Source: Solanum dulcamara
Lineage: Eukaryota; Streptophyta; Magnoliopsida; Solanales; Solanaceae
DNA: 64,000 nt
Assembly (NCBI RefSeq): GCF_947179165.1
Contig: NC_077240.1
Span: 71,441,501 to 71,505,500, forward strand
Direction: 5' to 3'
The notes beneath the pieces are model-generated. The model ran no database searches. It saw nothing but the letters and a program-made list of their open reading frames with translations, and was not told where the DNA came from. The position numbers were made by a program, and so were the translations under genes. Shown here piece after piece: positions 24,101 through 33,562 of the stretch (its first letter is position 1; each line of letters opens with the position of its first letter).

Positions 24101-24361
24101 TTTCACGTGTCTATGTTGAAAAAACATGTGGGTGATCCTAGTTCCATTTTACCTATGGGAGTAGTGAATATTGAAGAAAACTTGACCTATGAAGAAGTTC
24201 CTGTGGAAATTTTGGACCGGCAAGTTAAGAGATTGAGGAACAAAGAAATTGCATCTGTTAAAGTCCTTTGGAGGAATCAACAAATAGAAAGTGCAATATG
24301 GGAAGCGGAAGCGGATATGATTAAGAGATACCCTCATCTTTTCCCCTCTACCCAAACCTAA
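21114..24361 (+). pseudogene. gypsy pol: protease end, RT, RNase H, integrase, chromodomain (one frameshift)
   Basis: RT spans about 21480-22280, with the catalytic FIDDILIYS (Asp pair at 22011-22016) and [11 protein letters not shown]. RNase H spans about 22430-22790 ([37 protein letters not shown]). A single-base deletion near 22513-22516 shifts the frame between the VIAYA and [18 protein letters not shown] blocks. After it the frame is open to 24361. Integrase has the HHCC zinc domain ([10 protein letters not shown] … [11 protein letters not shown], about 23100-23250) and the D,D,E core (FVVGLPHT…, [22 protein letters not shown]). The C-terminus (about 24190-24350; [12 protein letters not shown] … [10 protein letters not shown]) is a chromodomain-like fold, thought to direct integration to heterochromatin. 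One indel separates this pol from an open frame. Confidence 0.95.
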
Positions 24362-24530
24362 GGTATTAAGTTGTCCTTGCTCAATTACTTGAAATCCTTA
24401 CATCTCAACTTTTCTTGTCATATGCTTGCAAAATTATGAAATATATTTTATACGATATTTTAAATTATACTGTTGCATTAATGATAGGTTGTTTGTTAAC
24501 ACTCTACTCTACTCAAGCTAAGTCTTTTCT

Positions 24531-24564
24531 CATTCGAGGACGAATGTTCCCAAGGGGGAGATAA
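24531..24564 (+). other. pre-LTR hairpin and polypurine tract of the gypsy element
   Basis: CATTCGAGGACGAATG (24531-24546) is an inverted repeat. It is followed by the purine run AAGGGGGAGATAA ending at the 3' LTR. The purine tract would prime plus-strand DNA synthesis. The hairpin recurs at the same place in the other two gypsy elements of this window. Confidence 0.85.
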
Positions 24565-26882
24565 TGTAACATCCCCTAAAAACGTTGTATACGATGTTTC
24601 AATTTTTGCCTAAATATGATACAGCCTCTGTATGTTGGTCATAACTTTTCATAGGAATATCCAAATTGAGTGATTCAAATTTCTGAGTAACCAGAAGATC
24701 ATTACCTACAACTCTTATGAAGACCATATTTTAAGATTCGGAGGTTAAGTAGGTCAAATAAATTAATCTTTGTAAGGTAGGATGTTGTGACGGAAATGAG
24801 TGTTTATAGAAGAAAAATCATATCTCACTGTAGGTTTATCCAAATTGGTTGATTCTTGAACGATATGAAACTAGACTTCCATATCTACAATTCTTATGAA
24901 GACACTAAATCCTAATAAGGAATTTATCTTATTCAAACGTAGCTCCCAAAACGAATATTCTGTCAAAGATAACTCATTTCACCTACCATAGAAAGATCTA
25001 GATACATTTGACATCACTCATGACATAAATTGTCCTCCATTTAACATCATCCATGACATCAATATATTCCACTAAATTTTTAGATTTTATTTATAATTAT
25101 TTAATTTATTGTTAGGTCCTCTTTCCCACCTATAAATACCCACCTTATTTCCTCATTTTATTCATCAAGCTTTCTCAAGCAAATCTTCTCTTTATACACT
25201 TCTTTACACATTCTCAAATATAGTTTTAGTTCTTAGTAGTGAAGAAATACTATTCCGGTAATTCATATATTCCGGGTAGTACACAAAACGTTCCGGCAAG
25301 GAGAAAAGCTAGGACTCAAGAGTGGTCATTAAGTCTTCCGGTACCAACTAAAGCTTCGGTTTCCAGGTATGTAAGGCTTTAATGAGAGTATTCCTTCCAC
25401 TCTCATGTCTAAATTATTTTGATTATATGATAAATTATATTTATTTTCTTTAAGCTCTACTCTAAGTTATGTGTGTATTTATCCATGGGTTCTTCCACCC
25501 ATGTAGTCCAAAAACTCTTTCAATTAAGTCTCTTGATTTCAAGTAATATTTTCTTATGGTAATTCTTAATTTTACTTAATAGTATGAATCATGGTTAAAC
25601 TAATGATTATTGCTCTATTTAGATGCAACATAATTTCATATGTATGAATTGATGGTTTACAAGTAATTCCTCTATTTATCTATTTAAAGGTTCTTGAAAT
25701 TCATGGTGGGTTGTTTAAAGCATGATTTTTAATTAATGGATTTCAAAGTATTTATGTATATTTATTTACATACATATTTGCAAGTTGAAGGGATTTGAAC
25801 CCACCTAGTTTTACTATGTTTTTAATAAAGTTTGACTTGAAAGCTTTGACTCCAAATAAATGTTTATGAAAGCAATATCTATGAACAAAAAGGGAGTCTT
25901 ATGAAATGAAAGAATGATGAAATGATATATGGATTCTTTATGCAATAAGGACAATTCTTGCATATTTGAATTATCAAATGTTTTAATGAGCTATTCTACT
26001 GAATATGATATTTGAATTCTCAAGTTATATGCTATGAATATTTTGAAGTATTAAACTATTCCGTGGGATTGACTTAGCACCGAATGAGGCATTGAGGTGG
26101 GATTCGGTAAGGGAATCCTAGTAGCAATCCCTTGTCTCATTAACTATGTGCCAACATAGGAGCCCTTGTAGGCTTAGGCTAATGGATCCATAAATAGCCC
26201 TTAAAGTTAAAGTTGAAGAAATGAATGAAGTTGACGGAGTTCTACCTGGCAAGTAGTCTCCCCGGCCAACGTAGGGGGTTATGTTGGATTCCATGTAATA
26301 GCTCGCATGGTCTTAAATGTCGGTTATGGTTAATTTCCCACAAAATGAATGTTTTAAAGGATATATATATGATTTATTATGCATACATTAAATTATGTTC
26401 CATATTACATAAATGTTTTAATGTTTCCTCAATATTCATGCATCCTTACATACTTAGTACATTCAAAGTACTAATGCATACTCTTTTGCCTACATGATAT
26501 CACCATGTAGGGATCAGTGCTCCTCCTCATTCTCCTCCACGTGGCTAGTTGATATTCCATTGAAGACTACTTTTGGTGAGTTCCCATTTTCCGGGAACAA
26601 TACTCCTTTATCTTTCTAGTTTATGATATGTTAAGATATTTTACTATGGAATTTCTTCTATTATGATTGAGGGTGAGCTAGGGACTTGTCTTAGCCCCGT
26701 TAAATCTAATAGTTAGAGGTATTGTTGGACATATGTAAGTTGAAGATTTATTATGATTTCCGCTTGTTTATTTATCATCATTACCTATGAAAGGCTAAAA
26801 GAATGCTAAGAGGCTTGTTTGAGGTACTTTCGGGTTCCTCATTCGCCATGTCACGTCTAGGCCCTAGGCTTGGGTCGTGACA
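24565..26882 (+). repeat. 3' LTR of the nested gypsy element
   Basis: Same length (2318 bp) and about 99% identical to 17267-19584. It is followed directly by the CAATG target duplication. Confidence 0.96.
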
Positions 26883-26887
26883 CAATG

Positions 26888-27457
26888 GGACGGGCTTCAT
26901 AATTTTTCATTAGCAAAGTATTATTTTGCTCAGCCACAAGTAGACATGTAATTAATTCAGAATATTTCTTAAACCTTTTTTCACGATATTGTTGTTGTAA
27001 CAACACATTTGAAGAGTGAAAAGTGGAAAATGTTTTCTCAAGTAAGTCATCATCAGTGATATTATTTCTACATAATTTTAATATGGAACTTACTTTGTGA
27101 ATAACAGAATTATACTCGATCACAGTTTTAAAATCTTGAAATCAAAGGTGCATCCACTCATATCAAGCTTTCGTTAACGTCGTAAGCTTTAGGTGGTCAT
27201 ACCGATTCTTCACATTAGTCCATAATTCAAGAGGGTCTTTCATAGTTAAGTATTCAGTTTTTAATCGTTCATGAATATGATGGAGGAGGAAAATCATGGT
27301 CTTTGCTTTATCTTGGCTTGATGTTTTATTTCCTTGTTTAATAGTATCACCAAGACCTTAAGCGTCAACGTTAATTTCAGCATCAGGGATCCATGACAAA
27401 TAACTTTTTCCTGTAATGTCAAGTGCCACAAACTCAAATTTTTAATAAATTTGACAT
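26888..27457 (-). pseudogene. copia B gag, upstream half
   Basis: The minus strand starts at ATG 27457-27455 and reads (with one early frame slip near 27437) FVALDITGKSYLSW, a typical copia gag beginning, then KTMIFLLHHIHERLKTEYLT. The longest clean frame is 27123-26857 (IEYNSVIHKVSSILKLC … YREKRFKKYSELITCLL). Reading stops at the gypsy insertion at 26883-26887, after which the frame enters the LTR. The remainder of gag is at 17261-16680. Confidence 0.85.
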
Positions 27458-27578
27458 GATGAATACTGAGATAGAAATTAATTTAGAAACAACAAAGATA
27501 ATTAAAATTATATTTCTTCAATACCTGAGATAGAAGTTAGCTTATCCAAAATTAAAGCTTCATGGTAATAACGCATTA

Positions 27579-27782
27579 TGAAAGTAATTACATTATAAGA
27601 AGAGTACGCAAAAGATAAGAAAGAAAGACAAAAGAGAAGAGAAATTTGTTATCTATGTATTTCATTGCACAGAATTGGTGGCTATTTATAGACAATTTTC
27701 AAGGGCAAATGGTGAGTTAGGGGAAAAGTAAAGTGGGGAAAAAATAAAGTGAAAAAATAGACATCGACAGAATTGTTTTACA
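27579..27782 (-). repeat. 5' LTR of copia element B
   Basis: Homologous to 12657-12888, ending GTTTTACA on the plus strand and starting TGAAAGTAA. No recognisable Met-tRNA primer site lies next to it, which may reflect decay or a different primer. Confidence 0.78.
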
Positions 27783-28930
27783 ACAATTTGGGATATTTTC
27801 TATATTTATAATAGTTTATAAACATGTTTTGAAAGAGAATTTTTGACCTAAGGAGGTTATGGAGATAGAGAGGATTCATTGTGAAGCAAGGCAAAAGATT
27901 CGACAACGAATTTGTTTTTCTTTTCCCTATTTTTTATTATTGCTTATGAATTTTAGTGTTGTGTTTTCACATATTTTTATCATGAGTAGCTAACATTCTA
28001 TCTAGAGTTTCGATGGAACCTTTTGTAGGATGAATTCTTGTTACGTTTTTATATAATTGAGTCAATATTCTTTTATCTCTATTTGTTCAACTACACAATG
28101 ATTGTAGTTAATTAATTGAACAATAATTAATGGTGATGTTATATCTTGTGTTCTCGAGAGAGACAATGAGATTAGGTTTTAGTTGCGCAACACCACTTTG
28201 AAGCATTAAGAGATTAATGACTGAGATTTAAAAGTGGATGTTAGAGATAACAACATTTTGGCACGATCTAAATGAATATATTAATTGGTTAGCGAGGATT
28301 AATTCGAGATAATAGCACTAGGAAATTATTACACTTGGTTGAGAGATATTTATAGTAAAAGAAGATTCATGATCGATAGAGATTAGTTCGACAAGATTAT
28401 AGATAATGCACAGAGAAGAAATTTAACAATTCGAGAAATCATTACTCAATGCCTCCTGAATCTTAAAGTCAACCCATTCTCTTAAGTTGATAGTTTTTAC
28501 TACTTTATTATTTGCATTAAGAAGTTTAAAATAAAAATCTTAATCTTTAAAATTAAATAATTGTCCAAACTTATTTTCTTAGCGATATTGAATAGCTATA
28601 GCTAAACCTTAGTATACTGTGGGATTCGATTTCAAACTTAAAAATCAAATTATATTTGCAACAATCTTATTCTTTTAGGGTGAGCTATGAATATCAAATT
28701 TTAATGTCGTTATCGGGGAACTAATAATTTTGTTGTAGTTGTCAATATTTCTAGATGTTAAGTTTGAACTTTTCTTTCTAAAAAAAAAAATGTTCTAGTT
28801 TTTGACTTGAAGAACATGTCATCTTTGAATTATGGAAGTTTGGATGTTGACAATTCTATTTTGGGATTCCTTGTGCATATTGTGGAGAACTATACCCTCA
28901 TTTTCATGGTTGCTCATAGGTGTTGTAGAT
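27783..28930. other. intergenic DNA, possible old element remnant, unidentified
   Basis: No open frame of note. Phrases such as the tract around 27990-28060 (GAGTTTCGATGGAACC…) look like non-coding retroelement sequence, but I found no LTR pair or protein motif to name it. Confidence 0.4.
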
Positions 28931-30001
28931 TTAGGCCAAAGAAAAGCTATGAAGGGAGGTGATTAGACAAAACATAACATCATTTCAATCTACTGAGGAC
29001 ATGACCCTAAAATGTATAAAGATTAAGGATTGGATAGAAGATTAGTAGGTAGTCGAGTGAAGTAACCTCTCCTCTTATATATTCTTATTACTAGGGGTGT
29101 ACATGGACCGGGTTGGTTCGGATTTTTTACAAACCAAACCAAACCATTTGTGTCGGGTTATTAAATCTATAAACCAAACCAAACCAATAAAAGTCGGGTT
29201 TTTCGATATCAATTTTTCTCGGGTTTTTCGGGTTTTTTCGGGTTTTTCGGGTTTCTCGGGTTTTTTGGGTTTTTTCGGATTTTATTTGGGTTTCTCATAG
29301 TATCTAATAAAAAGCACAGAGCAGTGCTTCTTAAAAAGAGTTCTAGTATAAAATATCAACATATAAGATGGAGGCACAACACTGTTTGAAGTTTTAACTT
29401 TATAATATAACTTTATAAGATAAGTTTGTTTTGTATATTAATTAGATGGGCTACTCAAGTCCAAATCTAAATGTAAGAAAGAAAACAAAAATTATGAAAA
29501 AAATTTAAAAAATATTTATAAATTACATTTTAATAAATATTTTTATGTATAACATAATTTAAAAGTAGTATATCTATAATCGGGTTGGTTTGGGTTCGGT
29601 TTGACTTTTTTTAGTTAAAACCAAACCAACCCTATAATGGTCGGGTTTTTTTTTCAAACACCAAACCAAGTCAAACCAAACCACTAGTCGGGTTTTTTTT
29701 CCGGTTTGGTTCGGTTTGTCGGTTTGGTGCGGTTTATCGGTTTGTCCTGTACAACCCTACTTATTACTAGTATTTATTTCTTATTTTTCAGTGTGTATTA
29801 ATATATGTTACTGTATGTGCTTTTATATTGCATCTTGCTGTCATATTTTCTTACAATCTTGCTTCATAAAAAAAAAAATCGAGCTGAGGTTCTATCTGGA
29901 ATAACCTCTCTACCCCACAAAGAAACAAATAAGATTTGGATACATTCTATCTTTTCCAGACTCCATTTGTGATATTTGCACTAGGTATGTTGTTGTTGTT
30001 G
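28931..30001 (+). mobile_element. RTE-type LINE 3' fragment, interrupted by a hAT-type MITE
   Basis: Plus strand begins in the LINE C-terminal region (GGCCAAAGAAAAGCTATGAAG encodes GRPKKSYEG, compare [12 protein letters not shown] in the element at 31.6 kb). It continues with GAGGACATGACCCTA and the 3' untranslated end ATAACCTCTCTACC…, and ends in GTTGTTGTTGTT at about 29990-30001. A 668-bp MITE (29092-29759) is inserted in the middle. The fragment has no RT domain, consistent with the 5' truncation normal for LINEs. Confidence 0.8.
29092..29759. mobile_element. hAT-type MITE with 8-bp target duplication
   Basis: Terminal inverted repeats TAGGGGTGTACATGGAC (left) and GTCCTGTACAACCCTA (right) are flanked by a perfect 8-bp duplication CTTATTAC (29084-29091 and 29760-29767), the size made by hAT transposases. 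The interior is largely palindromic (GGTTTGG/CCAAACC blocks at both ends) and includes a short CGGGTTTTTT repeat tract at about 29216-29280. No transposase is encoded, so it is non-autonomous. Confidence 0.9.
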
Positions 30002-30104
30002 GAAGTTAGGAATTTATTGCAATTAGAGACAAAGCCATGATTTTTAGTCGATGAATTTTAAATCGTAATTTTTTTTTACTTACTAGAAAATGAAAGTATT
30101 AATG

Positions 30105-31115
30105 AAAAAGGGTTAAAAAATGCTTATAAACTATGTGATATTGAACACAAATGTCCTGCATTAATATTTGGTAAAACTGTCATTTTTGTCATTACTATGG
30201 TCCAGAAATACCATTGTTGCTACTTTTAAGTCAAAAATACCTATTTTCTAATAAACAAATTATATCTTTTCTTTTTAAAACACATTCTTTTTCTATTAAA
30301 ATATTATTTTTTAAAGAAGATGTTTTTATTTTTTTTCCTTTTAAAATTCCATTTAACTAATATAAAGTAGAAAGTAATCGTTTTTTAATCTCCTTTTATA
30401 AAATTAAATTAGAATTACCCCATATACTTTTTATAGTGATAATATAGGTCATACATATAAAATCATAGTAACCTTATCATTAATTTTTATTTATAAAATG
30501 ATTTTTAAAAAATCTAATAAAATAGAAAATAGTTTTTTTTCTTAATCTTTTTTCGAAGAAATATGATAAACATTTGATAATTATTCCTTGATTTTAAAGT
30601 TAATATGAAAAAGGGTCAACGATAACTCTATCGATCAATGATATTTTCAAGATATTTTGTGATCTGAAGCAATGTAATAATTTTTTTATTGCATTATGAT
30701 TGTTTCTTCTTAATATTAAAACCAATGATCCTATTAACAAATGTTTATCTTTCTTTAATTCGAAAAATATTAAGAAATAAAAATATTTTCTATTTTATCT
30801 GAAAAAGATATTTTATTTTTATCTAATAAAAATTAATGGATTACTCTGATCTTATATATATATAAATATAATTAATGATGGGTTACACTATTTTTATTAG
30901 AAAACGAATGTGTTTAAGAAGAAAAGAAACAATATGCTTACCAGAACAAGCACATTTTTAAACCCAAAAGTAACAATAATGATATTTTTGGATCAAAATA
31001 TTAACGACATGAATAATTTTGGACCAACGTATTGACAAAGGACATTTCTTGATCAAATTATTAATTGAATGTATTTTTGTTCAATTTCAGATAATTTAAT
31101 AACATTTTTACTCTT
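30105..31115. mobile_element. long terminal-inverted-repeat element (about 1 kb), non-coding
   Basis: The first 150 bases or so (GGGTTAAAAAATGCTTATAAACT… through GTCCAGAAATACCATTGTTGCTACTTTTAAG) reappear, inverted and diverged, at about 30950-31115 (…CAAAAGTAACAATAATGATATTTTTGGATC … AATGTTTATTTTACTC-like end). The middle is extremely AT-rich with no reading frame. Long inverted ends suggest a Mutator-like or fold-back element. I could not identify a target duplication with confidence, so ends are plus or minus 10 bp. Confidence 0.6.
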
Positions 31116-31263
31116 CTAAAATTTTAATTCAAATGCAAAGTTGAAATTACTAAATTTTGTAGAATTTGTATCTACTATACCAACTCCACCCCGATTACTA
31201 CAAGGAAATGGGTGGTCAAATTCAGGCTCTCTTCAGAAGCTCATGATTTATGATATCAGGTTA

Positions 31264-33059
31264 CAACAACAACAACCCAGTGAAATTCCACAATGTGGGG
31301 TCTGGTAGGGTAAAGTGTATGCATACCTTACTCCTACCCAGGTGTTTTCAAGAGACCATCGGCTTAATAGAAGCATAAAAAGAGGTTAGATAAGGCTAAG
31401 AAGTTCAAAGCGATATGGAAAAACAAATAACAAAAGCAACATAGATAAAATAGAGTAATCAAAGTACAGAAAGTAATAGATAATAACATAAGTCAGAGCA
31501 CAATAAATTATAATGCGCTAATGCGCCTACTAATATGGAAGAATAATAAGACTATGTACTAGCCTTCTACCCTAATATGGGTCCTCCACACCTCCTATCT
31601 AAGATCATGTCCTAGGTAAGCTATAACTACGCCATGTTCTGTCTAATCACCTCTCCCCAATATTTCTTCAGCCTACCCCTACCTCTTTTGAAACCATCCA
31701 TGGACAACCTCTCACACTTCCACACTGGGGCATCTGTGTCTCTCCTCTTCATATGCCCAAACCATCTCAGTCGAATTTCCCACATCTTTTCTTCCACCGA
31801 GGCCACTCCTACCTTGTCCCTAATAGTCTCATTTATAATCTTGTCGCTCCTGGTATGCCCACACATCCATCTTAACATTCTCATCTCGGCAACTTTCATC
31901 TTTTGAACATGAGAGACCTTAACTGGCCAACACTTCGCCCTATATAACATAGATGGTCTAACCACCACTTTGTAGACCTTGACCTTAAGTTGTGGTGGCA
32001 CCTTCTTGAAATATAGCACATCGGAAGCGAGCCTCCATTTTATCCACCCTGCCCCAATACGATGTGTGACATCATCGTCAATCTTTCTGCTGCCTTGCAT
32101 GATAGATCCAAGGTACTTGAAACTACTTTTCTTTTGGATGGCCTGGTCACCAAGCCTAACTCCACGTCAACCTCCTGAGGTGTCTCACTAAACTTGCACT
32201 CTAAGTACTCTTTCTTGGTCCTACTCAGCTTAAACCTATTAGACTCCAAGGTATGTCTCCAATCCTCCAGCTTAGCGTTAACTCCACTATGAGTCTCATC
32301 GATTAGGACTATGTCGTCCACAAAAATCATACACCATGGCACCTCACCTTGAATTTGTCGCGTCAATCCATCCATCACTAAGGAAAATAAAAACGGACTA
32401 AGAGTTAATCCTTGATGCAACCCCATCACAACTGGAAAGTGCTCTAAGTCCTCTCTTACTATCCTTACCCAGGTTTTGGCACCCTCATACATGTCCTTGA
32501 TCACCCTAATGTACGCCACATGTACACCTTTAGCCTCCAAACATCTCCATAGTATCTCTCGTGGAACTTTATCGTAAGCCTTTTCTAGGTCGATGAATAC
32601 CATATGCAAGTCCTTCTTCCTCTCCCTATACTGCTCCACCAGTCTCCTCATAAGATGGATGGCTTCTGTAGTTGAGCGTCCCGACATAAATCCGAAATGG
32701 TTCTCTGAAATAGACACGTCTCTCCTCACCCTCATCTCCACCACTCTTTCCCACACTTTCATAGTATGACTTAGAAGCTTGATACCTCTATAGTTGTTGC
32801 AGTTCTGGATATCCCCCTTGTTTTTGTATAGAGGGATCATTACGCTCGGCCTCCATTCTTCGGGCATCATTGCCGTATTAAAGACGACATTAAATAACCT
32901 AGTCAGCCACTCCAAACCTACCGAGCTCGCGCTCTTCCAAAATTCTTCAAGAATCTCATCATGTCCGGTCGCTCTTCTCCAGCGCATCCTACCACAACAC
33001 CCTTAACCTGTTCGACCATAATACTGCTGCAACACCCAAAATCGTGATGCCTCCCTGTA
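31264..33059 (-). mobile_element. RTE-type LINE, 5'-truncated, with 13-bp target duplication
   Basis: Minus strand encodes an RTE-clade reverse transcriptase, followed by a C-terminal domain and a 3' end terminating in (GTT)n (seen as AACAACAACAACCC at 31264-31278). It is flanked by an imperfect 13-bp duplication (TGATATCAGGTTA at 31251-31263; TAATGTCAGGTTA at 33060-33072; 11 of 13 identical). The 3' untranslated part (31280-31360) resembles the ends of the fragments at 29.9 and 61.6 kb and the small copy in the P450 intron. Confidence 0.9.
31627..32987 (-). pseudogene. RTE LINE reverse transcriptase remnant
   Basis: Two overlapping minus-strand frames (32987-32040, then 32100-31627) are joined by a frameshift in the overlap. 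Frame 1 starts inside the RT fingers with [14 protein letters not shown], then [44 protein letters not shown] and the catalytic [12 protein letters not shown] (RTE elements usually have FADD). Frame 2 gives the C-terminal part [21 protein letters not shown] … [12 protein letters not shown] … [17 protein letters not shown]. The endonuclease domain is absent because of 5' truncation. Such RTs copy their own RNA at a nicked target site; this copy is inactive. Confidence 0.92.
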
Positions 33060-33073
33060 TAATGTCAGGTTAT

Positions 33074-33470
33074 TTATCAAAAATATATCTATGAATAAGT
33101 CTCCCTAAAATATGACATTAAAAATCTTTAAAATAAAACAATGAGGATATATTACTTGCTATTAACACATAAAAATGACCCGATGATACAAAAAAATATT
33201 TACATTAACAGTCAAGGTCGGAGTTAGAATACAATTTACGAGTTACAAGATTCGAATTTCAAATTCATAAGCTTGAGATTCTGACTCCGTCTCTGCGAAC
33301 AACTTATATATATTACATAAAGAAATATGGTTGAGATGAATATAAGTTTGGTTGAAGACACAAAGAACGTGCAATATTTTCAATTCACAACATGCAAAGA
33401 CTATTGACAATTTTGTAGAAAATTTACAAGTAACCAATGCTTAAACCACTTTACATAATACTCCTCCATT
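33074..33470. other. region upstream of the P450 gene
   Basis: AT-rich DNA without an element end; it contains the distal promoter of the P450 gene. A CCAAT-type motif (AACCAATG) lies at 33432-33439. Confidence 0.5.
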
Positions 33471-33474
33471 TATC

Positions 33475-33484
33475 TGTATATAAG
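33475..33484 (+). promoter_or_regulatory. TATA box of the P450 gene
   Basis: TGTATATAAG lies about 80 bases before the start codon at 33563, the expected distance for a plant gene with a leader of about 50 nt. Position and match are good; function is inferred. Confidence 0.6.
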
Positions 33485-33562
33485 ATTAACACACAATTTT
33501 GACTTCTACATACAGCCATAATTTCCAATATTTTCTCATAGCTCAACATCAAACACAACAAC

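Larger units (their letters stand above)
17267..26882 (+). mobile_element. young Ty3/gypsy (Del/Tekay-type chromovirus) retrotransposon nested in copia B
   Basis: Near-complete element of 9616 bp. Its 5' LTR (17267-19584) and 3' LTR (24565-26882) are both 2318 bp. It has a perfect initiator-Met primer site at 19589-19600, a polypurine tract just before 24565, and a perfect 5-bp target duplication CAATG at 17262-17266 and 26883-26887. By eye I count about 20 substitutions and two single-base indels between the LTRs (about 0.9%), so insertion is recent. The single gag-pol frame (19800-24361) has two nonsense changes and one frameshift and ends in a chromodomain, which places it with the Del/Tekay chromoviruses. 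Confidence 0.97.
12657..27782 (-). mobile_element. Ty1/copia retrotransposon B, split by a nested gypsy element
   Basis: A second minus-strand copia element has short LTRs (12657-12888 and 27579-27782). Its gag starts near 27457, and protease, integrase, RT and RNase H remnants run down to about 13140. Gag is interrupted at 17262/26883 by the plus-strand gypsy element, with an exact CAATG duplication. Removing 17267-26887 in thought restores one continuous copia order. I could not find a matching target duplication or a Met-tRNA primer site at the LTR, so the outer boundaries are approximate and the element is older than the one inside it. Confidence 0.88.

Noticed and set aside
24190..24361. 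Chromodomain as part of a host chromatin gene
   Set aside because: It is in frame with integrase at the end of the gypsy pol and is followed by the polypurine tract and LTR.
29216..29280. Telomere-like repeat from the CGGGTTTTTT tract
   Set aside because: Plant telomere repeat is TTTAGGG; this tract is irregular and lies inside a MITE with defined ends.
31634..31906. Plus-strand frames across the LINE
   Set aside because: They are antisense shadows of the LINE C-terminal domain on the minus strand.
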